DNA of 64,000 bases from Asparagopsis taxiformis (taxonomy: Eukaryota; Rhodophyta; Florideophyceae; Bonnemaisoniales; Bonnemaisoniaceae). Positions 1 to 8,931 of the stretch are shown here, piece by piece. The notes under the pieces are model-generated. The model did not search any database. It was not told the origin of the DNA and saw only the letters and a program-made list of their open reading frames with translations. The position numbers were made by a program, and so were the translations under genes. Every line of letters begins with the position of its first letter. The stretch's first letter is position 1. The stretch covers positions 124,001 to 188,000 of the forward strand of contig JALQPE010001780.1 in NCBI GenBank assembly GCA_030407315.1, read 5' to 3'.

Positions 1-3000
1 CACCCAACTTCAAGGTTTGCGGCACAAACCACTTGTGCGGTCTGTTCAATAAGGTTCTGATCACCCCCAACTGCTGGAGTGAGTAAAGAACGTAACTGGT
101 TGCCCATCGATACCCTAAGGGGTTCTTTCGACGTGACAAGGGCTAGAGAGCCTGCCAACTGTTGAACCATTTGAAGTGCAGCCCTTCGAATTTTGGAAAT
201 ATCAGGTTCATTAGCAAAATCCTTGAGGGTGAGCTCTTTCGTGGTAAGGAAGGCAATTGCACAACTTCTTTCCACAACTGGTTGAATTATCTCTTTGATA
301 GCACGATCGATAGCCACAGGCAGTAATCTTTTGAGATTCGGTGAATTCTGGAACAGAACGAGGGATGGACTAACAGTGATATACTGCGCAAGGTTGGGAA
401 TCAGAGTTCCGTCAGTTTGGGCTAGTCCAGCATGCCTCTGTGAAGGAACGGACTGGCCACCAGCGTTTGGAAGCCCACTTCCGGTATGCAATGAGCTACG
501 AGAAAGCTGAACTGCGTTCAACTTATTCGTAGACAACGAAGCACTCGCTAGAATATTTGAAAGTTCTCCAACGGGGTCCGTCCCCATTGAACCGATACCA
601 CTGGCCCCTAGACTTGGAAGTGGATCTTGTCTCGCAGCGGATCCCAAAGTACCATTCGAAAGTTGCTGTCCATTTAGTCCGCCTGGATTCGATACTCCAC
701 CAAGAGTGAATACAGGAACACCACTTCTTCCACTCGCGGCTGCCGCGTTGTAAGCTGCACGCATTTCCGGAGACGGGGAGCTTACCGGTGAAGGAGAAGA
801 GCGTAGTGGGGATGAGCTCATGGACTTCTTCGAGGTGAAGTCAGGGTTATTGTTTTTGTCAGGAGCCGATCGGCTTTGAAGTAATGCAGAGGAAACAACT
901 TCAGCAACATCTACACTGAGGCTCTTACACAGCAACTGCAATTCGAACTTCATGTTGAGCTTAAGATCACTGACACAATAAATTTCCTTCATCAGACTCA
1001 AGATTCCTCGAATCCATGGATTGGTGGTCTTGAAAACTTTGGAGCGCTGGGACGCCTCGAGTACTTTCGCCACGAATGGGACGACGGCAATCAGTCTCCC
1101 ATTCGAGTACGCATCCATAAGAAGCTCTTTCAAATCGAGGTCTCTCTGAAGGATTGGTTTGTTCCGAGCCAATGTTAAAGACCCAATCCAGCTACCGAGG
1201 CTTTTCAAAACTAAACGTTCCGTCGAACTTGTAACGATCTTTTCAGATGCTAGTAGTACTCGGACCCGTCTGTATGATGTGTCAAACACCATAGGAAAGA
1301 GCTTCGGAACATGCGGAGCAAGTTTCTCGAGCAAAGTCAAATAAAGATGATGAAAGTTGGATTCGATGGAAGCTCGCTTCACCACAATATATACAGTGAA
1401 GAACCGATGGTACTTTGTGATGAGAATTGACTTCATTTCTTGAACCTTGTCATCCATTGTAGTCTGAGAGAGGTTGTTGAAGATGAATTTCATCTTGTCT
1501 TGGGTGGTTTCATCTGGAGTTACTACCTCTTCTATCTCTTCCTCTGTCATTCCTAGAAGGGCAGTCAAATCAGGTGCTGCGACGTTGAGAGACCCATCCA
1601 TACCTGACGAAGGTGACGCACGAAGAGAGGAAGATGAGCTACTTCGACCTTTCAACGGTGTAATATTGGCAGAAAGTGGAGGAGAAGACACAAGGGCGCG
1701 GACAGATTCTGCATCTGCTGTTGCATCGCGTACGTGGGATACTGGCGGAACTGCACCATCAGCAGCATTCTCATTCAAACCTTCACCCTCAAAGGCCGTC
1801 AACCCAATCCTTTTCTCGGCTGCAGAGGGAATCATACCAACATTTGCATCTAAAGCCTTCTGGACCTCTCCAATCAGGTCGGGGGCTAGAGTTTTCAGTC
1901 TCGGAAGTTCAAGAATACGTTGACAGTACTGCGGCCATTCGTGGAGACGATTGCTAAATCGTTCCAGTGCACAGAGTCCAAACTTTGTCAAACGGCCAAC
2001 CGGCTGCCCTGCTGGTTCCATCTCGACAGTTTTGAGAGCGTCCAGGACACATCTTGCAGCAAGTCCAAGCATACCACCTGACAACAATGAAAACTGAATT
2101 ACCGACCCAAATAACATTCCCGTAATCTTAAGTTCACGGTCCGGATATTTTCTAAAGAATCGATATTCATCGAACAAGGTATGCATTGCGCAGTTGAAAA
2201 CTCGCCGATCATGGTCAGTATTGGACGCCTTCAGCTGACGTAGAAAATCGACAGCCTGCTCAGTCGGTAGTTCACCCTTGTATAGCTTCTCGAAGTAAAT
2301 GTCAGCTTCCTTTTCAATGGGAGTCGGAAAGCCAGCTGGAGTGCCATCCGGACCCGTTGGTCCAGGTAAGAGCATGGCAGCAGCAGTTGATGCTGCTTCA
2401 GATCCGTATGTGACACCATCGCTTGGAATATGATTCCCTACTCCGTGTTGATTTGATGGCGCTGTCAAAGTTGGTACTACAATATCACTGCCGAATGGTA
2501 CTTTTGGATCACCAACATCTGCAGCCGGAGAAAGATCGGAAAGGCGAGGTTGGAGGCGACTGTAGGCATCATGCACATCATGCACACTGTCCAGCAATTC
2601 TCCAGACTGTGCAGTACCGGTAGATCGACTAGCGCAGGTGATAAGGCATCGGAAAACTATTCGAACAGCATCAAGTGAAAGTTTTGCAGATACGGCAGGG
2701 ATGCCGTGACGCACCTTCTTCACCATATGCATCATACAGAGAGAAACAGCAGGTAAACCACGATTGCCCAACATCTCCATCAACCATGTCTCCAACTGTA
2801 GCAATTCCTCCCAGTATGCAAGCATTGCCAAATCCAATGCAAACTCAATGGAAGTGCCCGAGGCAAGCAACTCCGATAGGATGTGCAGTTCAACACCGAT
2901 GTTTAACACTGTTTGCAAACGAGACGGATCCTTCTTCCACATGGAAATTATACCCGCCTCCACAAGTGCCGGGGTTACATTCCACATTTGTCGTAAAGAT

Positions 3001-3995
3001 TTGCTCGAACTGGGGAAAATTGCTATCAATGGGGTTAGGAGGGTAACAGTTAGCTTTTGTTGCAGAACAGTGTTGCTTTTCGGCTTGGCGCATGTGAGCG
3101 AGAGGAGAACAAGTTCAGGGCTAGCCTTCACAGCGATCTGCAACAAATTTCTGGCCTCCAGCTCTACCAATTTCTCGATAAGGGCAACACGGGCATAGGG
3201 ACTGGAAATGTCCTCACCAGTTGCACCCTCGAAAACATCAATAGTATCCCAGTTAATAAACTCCGGAGAGGATAACGCATGAGTGAGCATGCACAATTGA
3301 GCCTTGCGATGAGACCAGTTGTCTACTATACAATCTGCAGGCATCAATGCGCCACCCGTACCTGCAATATATGCATTTGCGATATCAAGAAATGCGGATT
3401 GAGAAAGCTGTGTTTCGAGTCCATCAACATCCAAGGATTGAATAATTAATCGCCAATCCAGCGGAGAATGAAACTGGGTGGCAACAGAAGTCACAGCTTG
3501 CACAAGAACATCCACGCGCCATTCTGCTGGGGAATTGCTGGTGGCAGCAACAGCCTGCTGTACGGCGGGGTCCAAAGTGGGGCTATCAGGATCTGCACAA
3601 AACAATGCAAACATGTGGAACATGGTATGACTATCCACGACGGCGCCCTCCGGGGGCTGTGCGGCAGCCAGGAAGAGGAGGGCGGAGGCCACAGCGGCTT
3701 CGGAGGGGCGGCCAAAGTGGGCGAGGGTGCGCGCTAGGGAGGACATGTTGTGCGGTGCTGTGGCCTCCGGACCGAGGTCGCTGAGCAGCTGATGCAGGGG
3801 CAGAGCAGGGGGCGGATGAGGAGGTGGGGAGTTTTGCAGACTCAGTGCTGCCCGCAAGCGAGGCGGCAACTGAGTCGGCGAGAATACAGGCGGGAGAACA
3901 CAATCGCGAGCGGGATGTGAGGGTTGCGATGTAGTAGCCGGCTGTTCTTGCGACGAATCGTCGGCGGCAGCGAGTAGACGCCCCAAAGATACCAT
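1..3995 (-). CDS. CNOT1: CNOT1, scaffold of the CCR4-NOT deadenylase complex (partial, 3' end beyond the window)
   Basis: CNOT1/NOT1 is the scaffold on which the CCR4 and CAF1 deadenylases and the other NOT subunits assemble for mRNA decay and repression. The frame is open without a stop from 4244 down to base 1. It carries the characteristic central block (RVFNCAMHTLFDEYRFF, KYPDRELKIT, NRLHEWPQYCQ), which in known NOT1 proteins is the tristetraprolin/CAF1-binding MIF4G region. Near the left edge it reads KEPLRVSMGNQLRSLL and AANLEVG, typical of the helical CAF40-binding module. The C-terminal NOT1 domain lies outside the window. The first in-frame ATG is at 3995. About 80 upstream codons also look coding but have no ATG, so a further 5' exon is possible; an acceptor-like TGCCTGCTAG lies just above 4095. 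Family assignment is very secure; the 5' end is not. Confidence 0.93.
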   Translation of the reverse strand, partial: MVSLGRLLAAADDSSQEQPATTSQPSHPARDCVLPPVFSPTQLPPRLRAALSLQNSPPPHPPPALPLHQLLSDLGPEATAPHNMSSLARTLAHFGRPSEAAVASALLFLAAAQPPEGAVVDSHTMFHMFALFCADPDSPTLDPAVQQAVAATSNSPAEWRVDVLVQAVTSVATQFHSPLDWRLIIQSLDVDGLETQLSQSAFLDIANAYIAGTGGALMPADCIVDNWSHRKAQLCMLTHALSSPEFINWDTIDVFEGATGEDISSPYARVALIEKLVELEARNLLQIAVKASPELVLLSLTCAKPKSNTVLQQKLTVTLLTPLIAIFPSSSKSLRQMWNVTPALVEAGIISMWKKDPSRLQTVLNIGVELHILSELLASGTSIEFALDLAMLAYWEELLQLETWLMEMLGNRGLPAVSLCMMHMVKKVRHGIPAVSAKLSLDAVRIVFRCLITCASRSTGTAQSGELLDSVHDVHDAYSRLQPRLSDLSPAADVGDPKVPFGSDIVVPTLTAPSNQHGVGNHIPSDGVTYGSEAASTAAAMLLPGPTGPDGTPAGFPTPIEKEADIYFEKLYKGELPTEQAVDFLRQLKASNTDHDRRVFNCAMHTLFDEYRFFRKYPDRELKITGMLFGSVIQFSLLSGGMLGLAARCVLDALKTVEMEPAGQPVGRLTKFGLCALERFSNRLHEWPQYCQRILELPRLKTLAPDLIGEVQKALDANVGMIPSAAEKRIGLTAFEGEGLNENAADGAVPPVSHVRDATADAESVRALVSSPPLSANITPLKGRSSSSSSLRASPSSGMDGSLNVAAPDLTALLGMTEEEIEEVVTPDETTQDKMKFIFNNLSQTTMDDKVQEMKSILITKYHRFFTVYIVVKRASIESNFHHLYLTLLEKLAPHVPKLFPMVFDTSYRRVRVLLASEKIVTSSTERLVLKSLGSWIGSLTLARNKPILQRDLDLKELLMDAYSNGRLIAVVPFVAKVLEASQRSKVFKTTNPWIRGILSLMKEIYCVSDLKLNMKFELQLLCKSLSVDVAEVVSSALLQSRSAPDKNNNPDFTSKKSMSSSPLRSSPSPVSSPSPEMRAAYNAAAASGRSGVPVFTLGGVSNPGGLNGQQLSNGTLGSAARQDPLPSLGASGIGSMGTDPVGELSNILASASLSTNKLNAVQLSRSSLHTGSGLPNAGGQSVPSQRHAGLAQTDGTLIPNLAQYITVSPSLVLFQNSPNLKRLLPVAIDRAIKEIIQPVVERSCAIAFLTTKELTLKDFANEPDISKIRRAALQMVQQLAGSLALVTSKEPLRVSMGNQLRSLLTPAVGGDQNLIEQTAQVVCAANLEVG

Positions 3996-4789
3996 GCGTG
4001 CGTTGCAGCGATCGCGCAATAACTGCGGGCTTTGCCCGATTTGAGGTTGATGAAAGTGCGCAGGATACGGTTTGCGACGTTCCTTCCAGATGGCACTAGC
4101 AGGCAAAACGTAGAGGTGGGAGAGATCAGTTACGCAGAGTGGTTTGGCGGTGAAAGAGAACAAATATTTTGCGCCGTAATTGACTCTTAATGGCACTACA
4201 GATGAAGGGGAATGAAATTGATATCTGTGTTTTGTAATGAGTAATTACGAAATGTGGAAGGCTTTCACAGTATAGTAGAACGTTGCTTGCTGACGTTGTA
4301 TAGGCTCAACCACGGCCCAGGCGCTTGTGGCAAGGTTGAGAGGGGCAGCCAAGCAAGTGCTCCAGCAAAGCTTTTTTCAAAGCAATGCAATGCCTGCGGC
4401 AACGCTGAAGGTTGGCGTCCTTGAGGGATCTTTGGAAGCTGTTGCTGTTGCGAGAATGAGCAGAAGATCTAAAGTTGTTGCAGTGTATTACCAAATTTTG
4501 ACACTAATTAGTTTCATAAACTAGTTGATTTTTGCACATCACGTGTGGACACCAATGACAACGACTTGTTTCGAATCGAGCTATCCCCTGCGACAAAACT
4601 CGCCTTCAGAACGGGGTACGTAACCTGCATCGCGTCAAGCCGAATTGATAAACTGATTTGCAGCGGGGGAGCGCATTCTCCATTTTACACCGTCGCCCAT
4701 CTAGATTGCCGTACGGCAGCTCTAAATCCTAGAGCGCAACGCCAAACCACTCGACCTTCCTCACTGTTTTATGCCTTCGCCTCTGAAAT
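3996..4789. other. Divergent intergenic region (CNOT1 / O-mannosyltransferase)
   Basis: This is the shared upstream region of two divergent genes. The part from 3996 to 4244 is still open in the CNOT1 frame and may be coding. I see no convincing gene, TATA box or repeat in the rest. Confidence 0.5.
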
Positions 4790-6496
4790 ATGCAACGATT
4801 GCGATATCGCCGCCAAAATGCTGCATCGACTCACAAACAGACAACTTCCCCTGAACAGCCACCGACTACTCCAATCATCAAAGAGACCACCAATTCATCA
4901 ACGCATTACCTTTCAATTGCAATTCTTTCTATTTTCGCCGTTATCACACGCTTTTACAGGATATCAGTTCCACCAGCGTAAGTTTTCACGATTATTCTAC
5001 CCGTCGCCCCCAATCACTTCAACTCACACTTGAATTGTTCTCTCCGCCCAAACAGTGTCGTCTTCGACGAGCTCCATTTTTCTAAATTTGTAGATCGCAT
5101 CTTAACTCGAACGTGTAAGTCAGACGATGATCGTGCCATCCACTCTCGACACTTTATACACCAGCAAATGTTGACCCATATCTATTTTCCGTTCTAACCC
5201 GCCTCATGACACACAGGGTTTTTTGATATCCATCCACCACTCGGAAAATTAATTCTGGCATATACCAGTTATCTCCTTGGCTATCGACCAGAGCCGACAT
5301 TTGTTATTGACAAAATCGGTGATGTATATCCAAAACACGTCAATTATGTCATCGTACGTGCAGTTGCAGCCTCTTTCAGTGCAGCATCTGTCCCATTAAC
5401 CTATGTCATTGCACGAAATCTCAACATATCCCATATCAGCAGCTTACTGGCTTCCGCATCTGTCCTTTTTGACTTTCTTGTTCTAATTGAAGGTCGATTA
5501 ATCCTAACTGATTCCCAGCTCTTGTTTTTCTGTCAGCTTGCTTTGTATTGCGCGCTGCAGCTGTGGAAAACGGCTCCCAAATCAGTCGCACGCCGAAGAT
5601 GGCTTTCATTAACAGGCCTGGCATCTGGTGCTGCACTCTCAATCAAGCATACTGCTCTGGCTACTCCGGGTCTCATCGCAGTCATTTCATTCTTTGGAAT
5701 TCATTTTGTGGTCAAACCGTTACAAATCTCCGAATGTGTCTATGCTGCAAGTTCTGGCTTTTCCTTATATGCTTTATCCTTTTACGTGATGTTCCATGCG
5801 TTGATTCATACAGGCGGAAAGTATGATAAGTTTATGCCGCTTCACTTTCGGAGAACGCTCATCGGAGCTGATGATTTCCAGCCAGAAGCAAGGCGGGTAT
5901 TTTTCCCTCGGCTGTTTCTCTACTTGAACTCGCGTATGATACAAAGCAATGCTAATATCAAGAAGCGACATACATGGGAATCAGATTGGTACCAATGGAT
6001 TGTGAACTGGAGGGGTGTCCTGTACTTTGTGAAGAATGAAACTATTGATGATATCAACTATAAGGCCCAAATTTACCTCTTTGGCAATCCCGTTGTGATA
6101 TTTCTAACTCTCTTCTCAGTTGCAGTTTTCCTGGTCTACATATCTCTGGCTGTGCGCTATCGAGAAGTATTCTCACGGTTTTCAAACTTGAACACGCACA
6201 AATGGATTCAAGCAAACGGAATCTTCTTATTGTCTGGGTGGCTTTGCAATCTGCTGCCATACATTCTTGTCCAACGGGCTGCCTTCATCTATCACTATAT
6301 CCCTGGTTTGTTCTATGGACAATTGCTGACCTCTGTAATGTTCGACTTAGTACCTATACGTATTCGAAAGGTCTGCGTGGTTTGTGGTATTGGATTGATG
6401 TTTGCAGCTTTCTTATATTGGTCGGCCTGGATATACGCATTTCCATTAACCAGAGATGATCACAACTTGAAAAGATGGCTCCCACGCTGGACTTGA
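4790..6496 (+). CDS. Protein O-mannosyltransferase (PMT family) without MIR domain
   Basis: PMT enzymes are multi-pass ER proteins that transfer mannose from dolichyl-phosphate-mannose to Ser/Thr of secretory proteins. Model: exons 4790-4977, 5056-5114 and 5217-6496, with two GTAAGT donors, giving 508 residues. The join restores the family signature: TRFYRISVPPA, then VVFDELHFSKF with the acidic Asp-Glu pair of the first lumenal loop, then FFDIHPPLGK. Many hydrophobic helices follow, and the C-terminal part has the usual WYQW and YHYIPGLFYG motifs. Eukaryotic PMTs are usually 700-900 residues, with three MIR repeats in the large lumenal loop. Here the loop (MPLHFRRTL to KRHTWESDWYQW) is only about 50 residues, so the MIR block is missing and the protein resembles short bacterial PMTs. 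The start is the first ATG in frame with the signature. Strong for family; substrate unknown. Confidence 0.88.
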
Positions 6497-7095
6497 TGGC
6501 TACAATAGTTTTCGAAGGTTCAAACCGTGTTGTAAAAGCGGACTTGCTAATGCTTCTTTTCTTCGTTGTATCGTGTACTCGATGGACAATGGACCTTAGT
6601 TCCAAGTCAAGTTGAGAAGATGGATCGCAGTTGGCGAGTAGAGCTGGAATTAATATTCCTGCGGATTTGTGCCCTCGGTGTCTTTCGGGAGCCAGCTATT
6701 AAATTGTCTTTATAGAAAACGCAGGCTGTTTCCCGTCACGGTGCTATGTGACATTGCTGAGATATAGCTTCCCGGATGGCTCGGCAAACCTGGGGGGGCG
6801 AAACTATTGCTGTCAATAATGTTGACATTGTCCGCGACCCTGTAATGCATAGATAATTTCAGTTCTCACGCCAAGTCAAAAAGAAATGAATATTCAATTT
6901 TTTTCAAAGTGTTAACATTTCTGAGCTCCAGACAAAATCTCCGAACATTCGTAGGGTTGTTTCAATCGTCTTCAACGTCCCACTGGCACCGTCGCTCTAG
7001 TCCTTCTTCGTTGGATTTCAACCACTCACAACTTGCAACGGCGTCAGGCGCCTTTCTGTCCTTTCCAATCCGAGATCTTTTCGCCGTCTCACGCT
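6497..7095. other. Intergenic, nothing recognised
   Basis: This is an AT-rich spacer between the O-mannosyltransferase and the Sey1-like gene, both on the plus strand. It presumably holds the 3' end of one and the promoter of the other. A short open frame at 6909-7124 overlaps the next start and has no support. Confidence 0.5.
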
Positions 7096-8757
7096 ATGCC
7101 AGCAAGTACATTAGTTTCTCCTGAAGGGGAGTTGAACACTTCACTGTTTGAATCCATTGCAGTAGAGGCCGATGAATCATTGAGTGTAATTGCAACACTG
7201 GGAGCATATGGTGTTTCGCAGAGTAAGTTGCTCGATTCGGTTTTTGAGACGTCTTTTGGAAGCAGGCGTGCTCGGGAGGGTGTTGCTGCTGAATTCGTCC
7301 CCGGCGATGATTCGGCTGTAATGACCGAATCGCCTCGCAATCTAGTCGTGCTGGATGTGGAAGGCTATGACGGCCCAGATCTCCATCGAGAAGAAGATCG
7401 TGAGCGCGCTTCGAATTTCGCTGTTTCGCTCGCTGACGTCCTTCTGTTTATCGTGCGTATGAAGGATCTCCCTCGTGTGGAATCAAACGGAATGTCTGCC
7501 CTCAGATCCAGCATTACTGAGGCACTCGTGCTCCAAAATGATGGAACGATTCCTTCTCCTTCTGGAAAACGTGCCTTTATCTTCGTTGTAACTGAATTCG
7601 AATCCGACATTCTCGGCAGAGAAGAACTGATCAGTGGTGTTTTGCAGGAGATGCAAACGGTGTACAATTCCGTGGCAAAGCCACCCAGATCTCCACCACG
7701 AGTCACTGAGGTTTTTGAGTTTGAATTTATCACCTTACCCGACCAGAAACTGTTCAAGGACGACTATGATCAGGCGGTACGGGCACTGCAATCAAAGCTT
7801 TTGGATCCGGCTTCCGACGATTATTTCTTCGAGAGCTCAGTATACGCCCGAGATATCAACGTGTCACTCGCAAGTACTGCTGAAGCTACATGGAAGGCTC
7901 TTGAGGCTGAACAAACGCAGGATATGCCTCCTACAGAAGATTTGACATCCACGTTTGACTGTGGTAATGCAATGCGTAATGTTTACGAAAAATACCAGCG
8001 TAGTGTTCGAATGTGGCGTCGTGAAACGGATGAGGGTGCCATCATCGAGAGCTTTGGAACTGCTGCAAATGAGATGGTGGAGAAGACCATTTCTGTGTAT
8101 GATGAAGATGCTGCAATTCACAAACGTTCCAAGGCGTTCAAACGTAAACGATACGAATTACAGGAATTGATTGATGCCGATCTCTACGGTATGTTTGTGA
8201 TTCAGATCGCCAAATTGCGAGAGGTTACATATCGATTGTTCAAAGATAAGTTGAATTCTATCGAGGACTCTACAACTGGCCTTGAAAAGAAAATCAACAC
8301 AGCATTGAAAGAATCTCAGACCCATTTCCATAGGAATGCAGAGGCGTTGCGTCCGGCATTTGCGTCATGGCGTTTTGACAATGACTCGAAGGAACTTGCA
8401 TCGCAAATGCGAGAGGATTCCACTGAACGACTTCAACGGGTACGGCTGGTTGACTATCAGGAGAGAGGTGGACGTCGTAGGCGCCGACCGGGTGCTGGAG
8501 GTGCACCAGGCAGCAAGCCGCGTCAGCCTATTAATGTTAGTTTCCACTATCTCGATCCAGCGCCATTCGGATGGAAAGACTCCAGGTACGAGAAGCTAAG
8601 CGTTAATGACAACCTTGAATTCAATTCGGGAGCTCTTACAGCTGGGCCAGGTACCAGCGGAGGAAACGCTAGTGGTCTCTCCGTTCCTCTTATGCCGAGC
8701 CGCAACTCGGGATGGAACAACAGGAACCAAGATTTCATCTATACTGAAAGGAAGTAA
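7096..8757 (+). CDS. Sey1/RHD3-like protein with degenerate GTPase motifs and no membrane hairpin
   Basis: Sey1/RHD3/atlastin proteins are dynamin-like GTPases that fuse ER tubules. This 553-residue single-exon protein resembles the Sey1 N-terminal half. A beta-strand plus loop (residues 36-47, GAYGVSQSKLLD) sits where the P-loop GSQSTGKSTLLN belongs. The G3 region DVEGYDG (87-93) is well kept and is followed by an acidic ERAS-type helix, then VVTEF in place of the Arg-Asp G4 motif. The P-loop Lys and following Thr are gone and no switch-I Thr is evident, so GTP hydrolysis is unlikely. A helical region follows, then a basic Arg-rich patch (RRRRRPGAGG) and a tail with YLDPAPFGWKDSRY. No transmembrane hairpin is visible, unlike true Sey1. 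I chose MPAS (7096) as start; another in-frame ATG is at 7033. It is probably a pseudo-GTPase paralogue; its role is unknown. Confidence 0.62.
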   Translation: MPASTLVSPEGELNTSLFESIAVEADESLSVIATLGAYGVSQSKLLDSVFETSFGSRRAREGVAAEFVPGDDSAVMTESPRNLVVLDVEGYDGPDLHREEDRERASNFAVSLADVLLFIVRMKDLPRVESNGMSALRSSITEALVLQNDGTIPSPSGKRAFIFVVTEFESDILGREELISGVLQEMQTVYNSVAKPPRSPPRVTEVFEFEFITLPDQKLFKDDYDQAVRALQSKLLDPASDDYFFESSVYARDINVSLASTAEATWKALEAEQTQDMPPTEDLTSTFDCGNAMRNVYEKYQRSVRMWRRETDEGAIIESFGTAANEMVEKTISVYDEDAAIHKRSKAFKRKRYELQELIDADLYGMFVIQIAKLREVTYRLFKDKLNSIEDSTTGLEKKINTALKESQTHFHRNAEALRPAFASWRFDNDSKELASQMREDSTERLQRVRLVDYQERGGRRRRRPGAGGAPGSKPRQPINVSFHYLDPAPFGWKDSRYEKLSVNDNLEFNSGALTAGPGTSGGNASGLSVPLMPSRNSGWNNRNQDFIYTERK

Positions 8758-8931
8758 TTGCAGATGTCAACGATAGCTGCTTCAACTGATAAACTACACC
8801 ACTTCTTGCCTTGGGCAAATTTCATTAGGTGCAATGCCAAGAGCTGACATTTATGTTGCGATTTGGTTGACACTAGGGAAGTGCGCCTTTTCTCGGTATC
8901 GTTGCTTTAATAGTTAGAATAGTAAGCGGGT

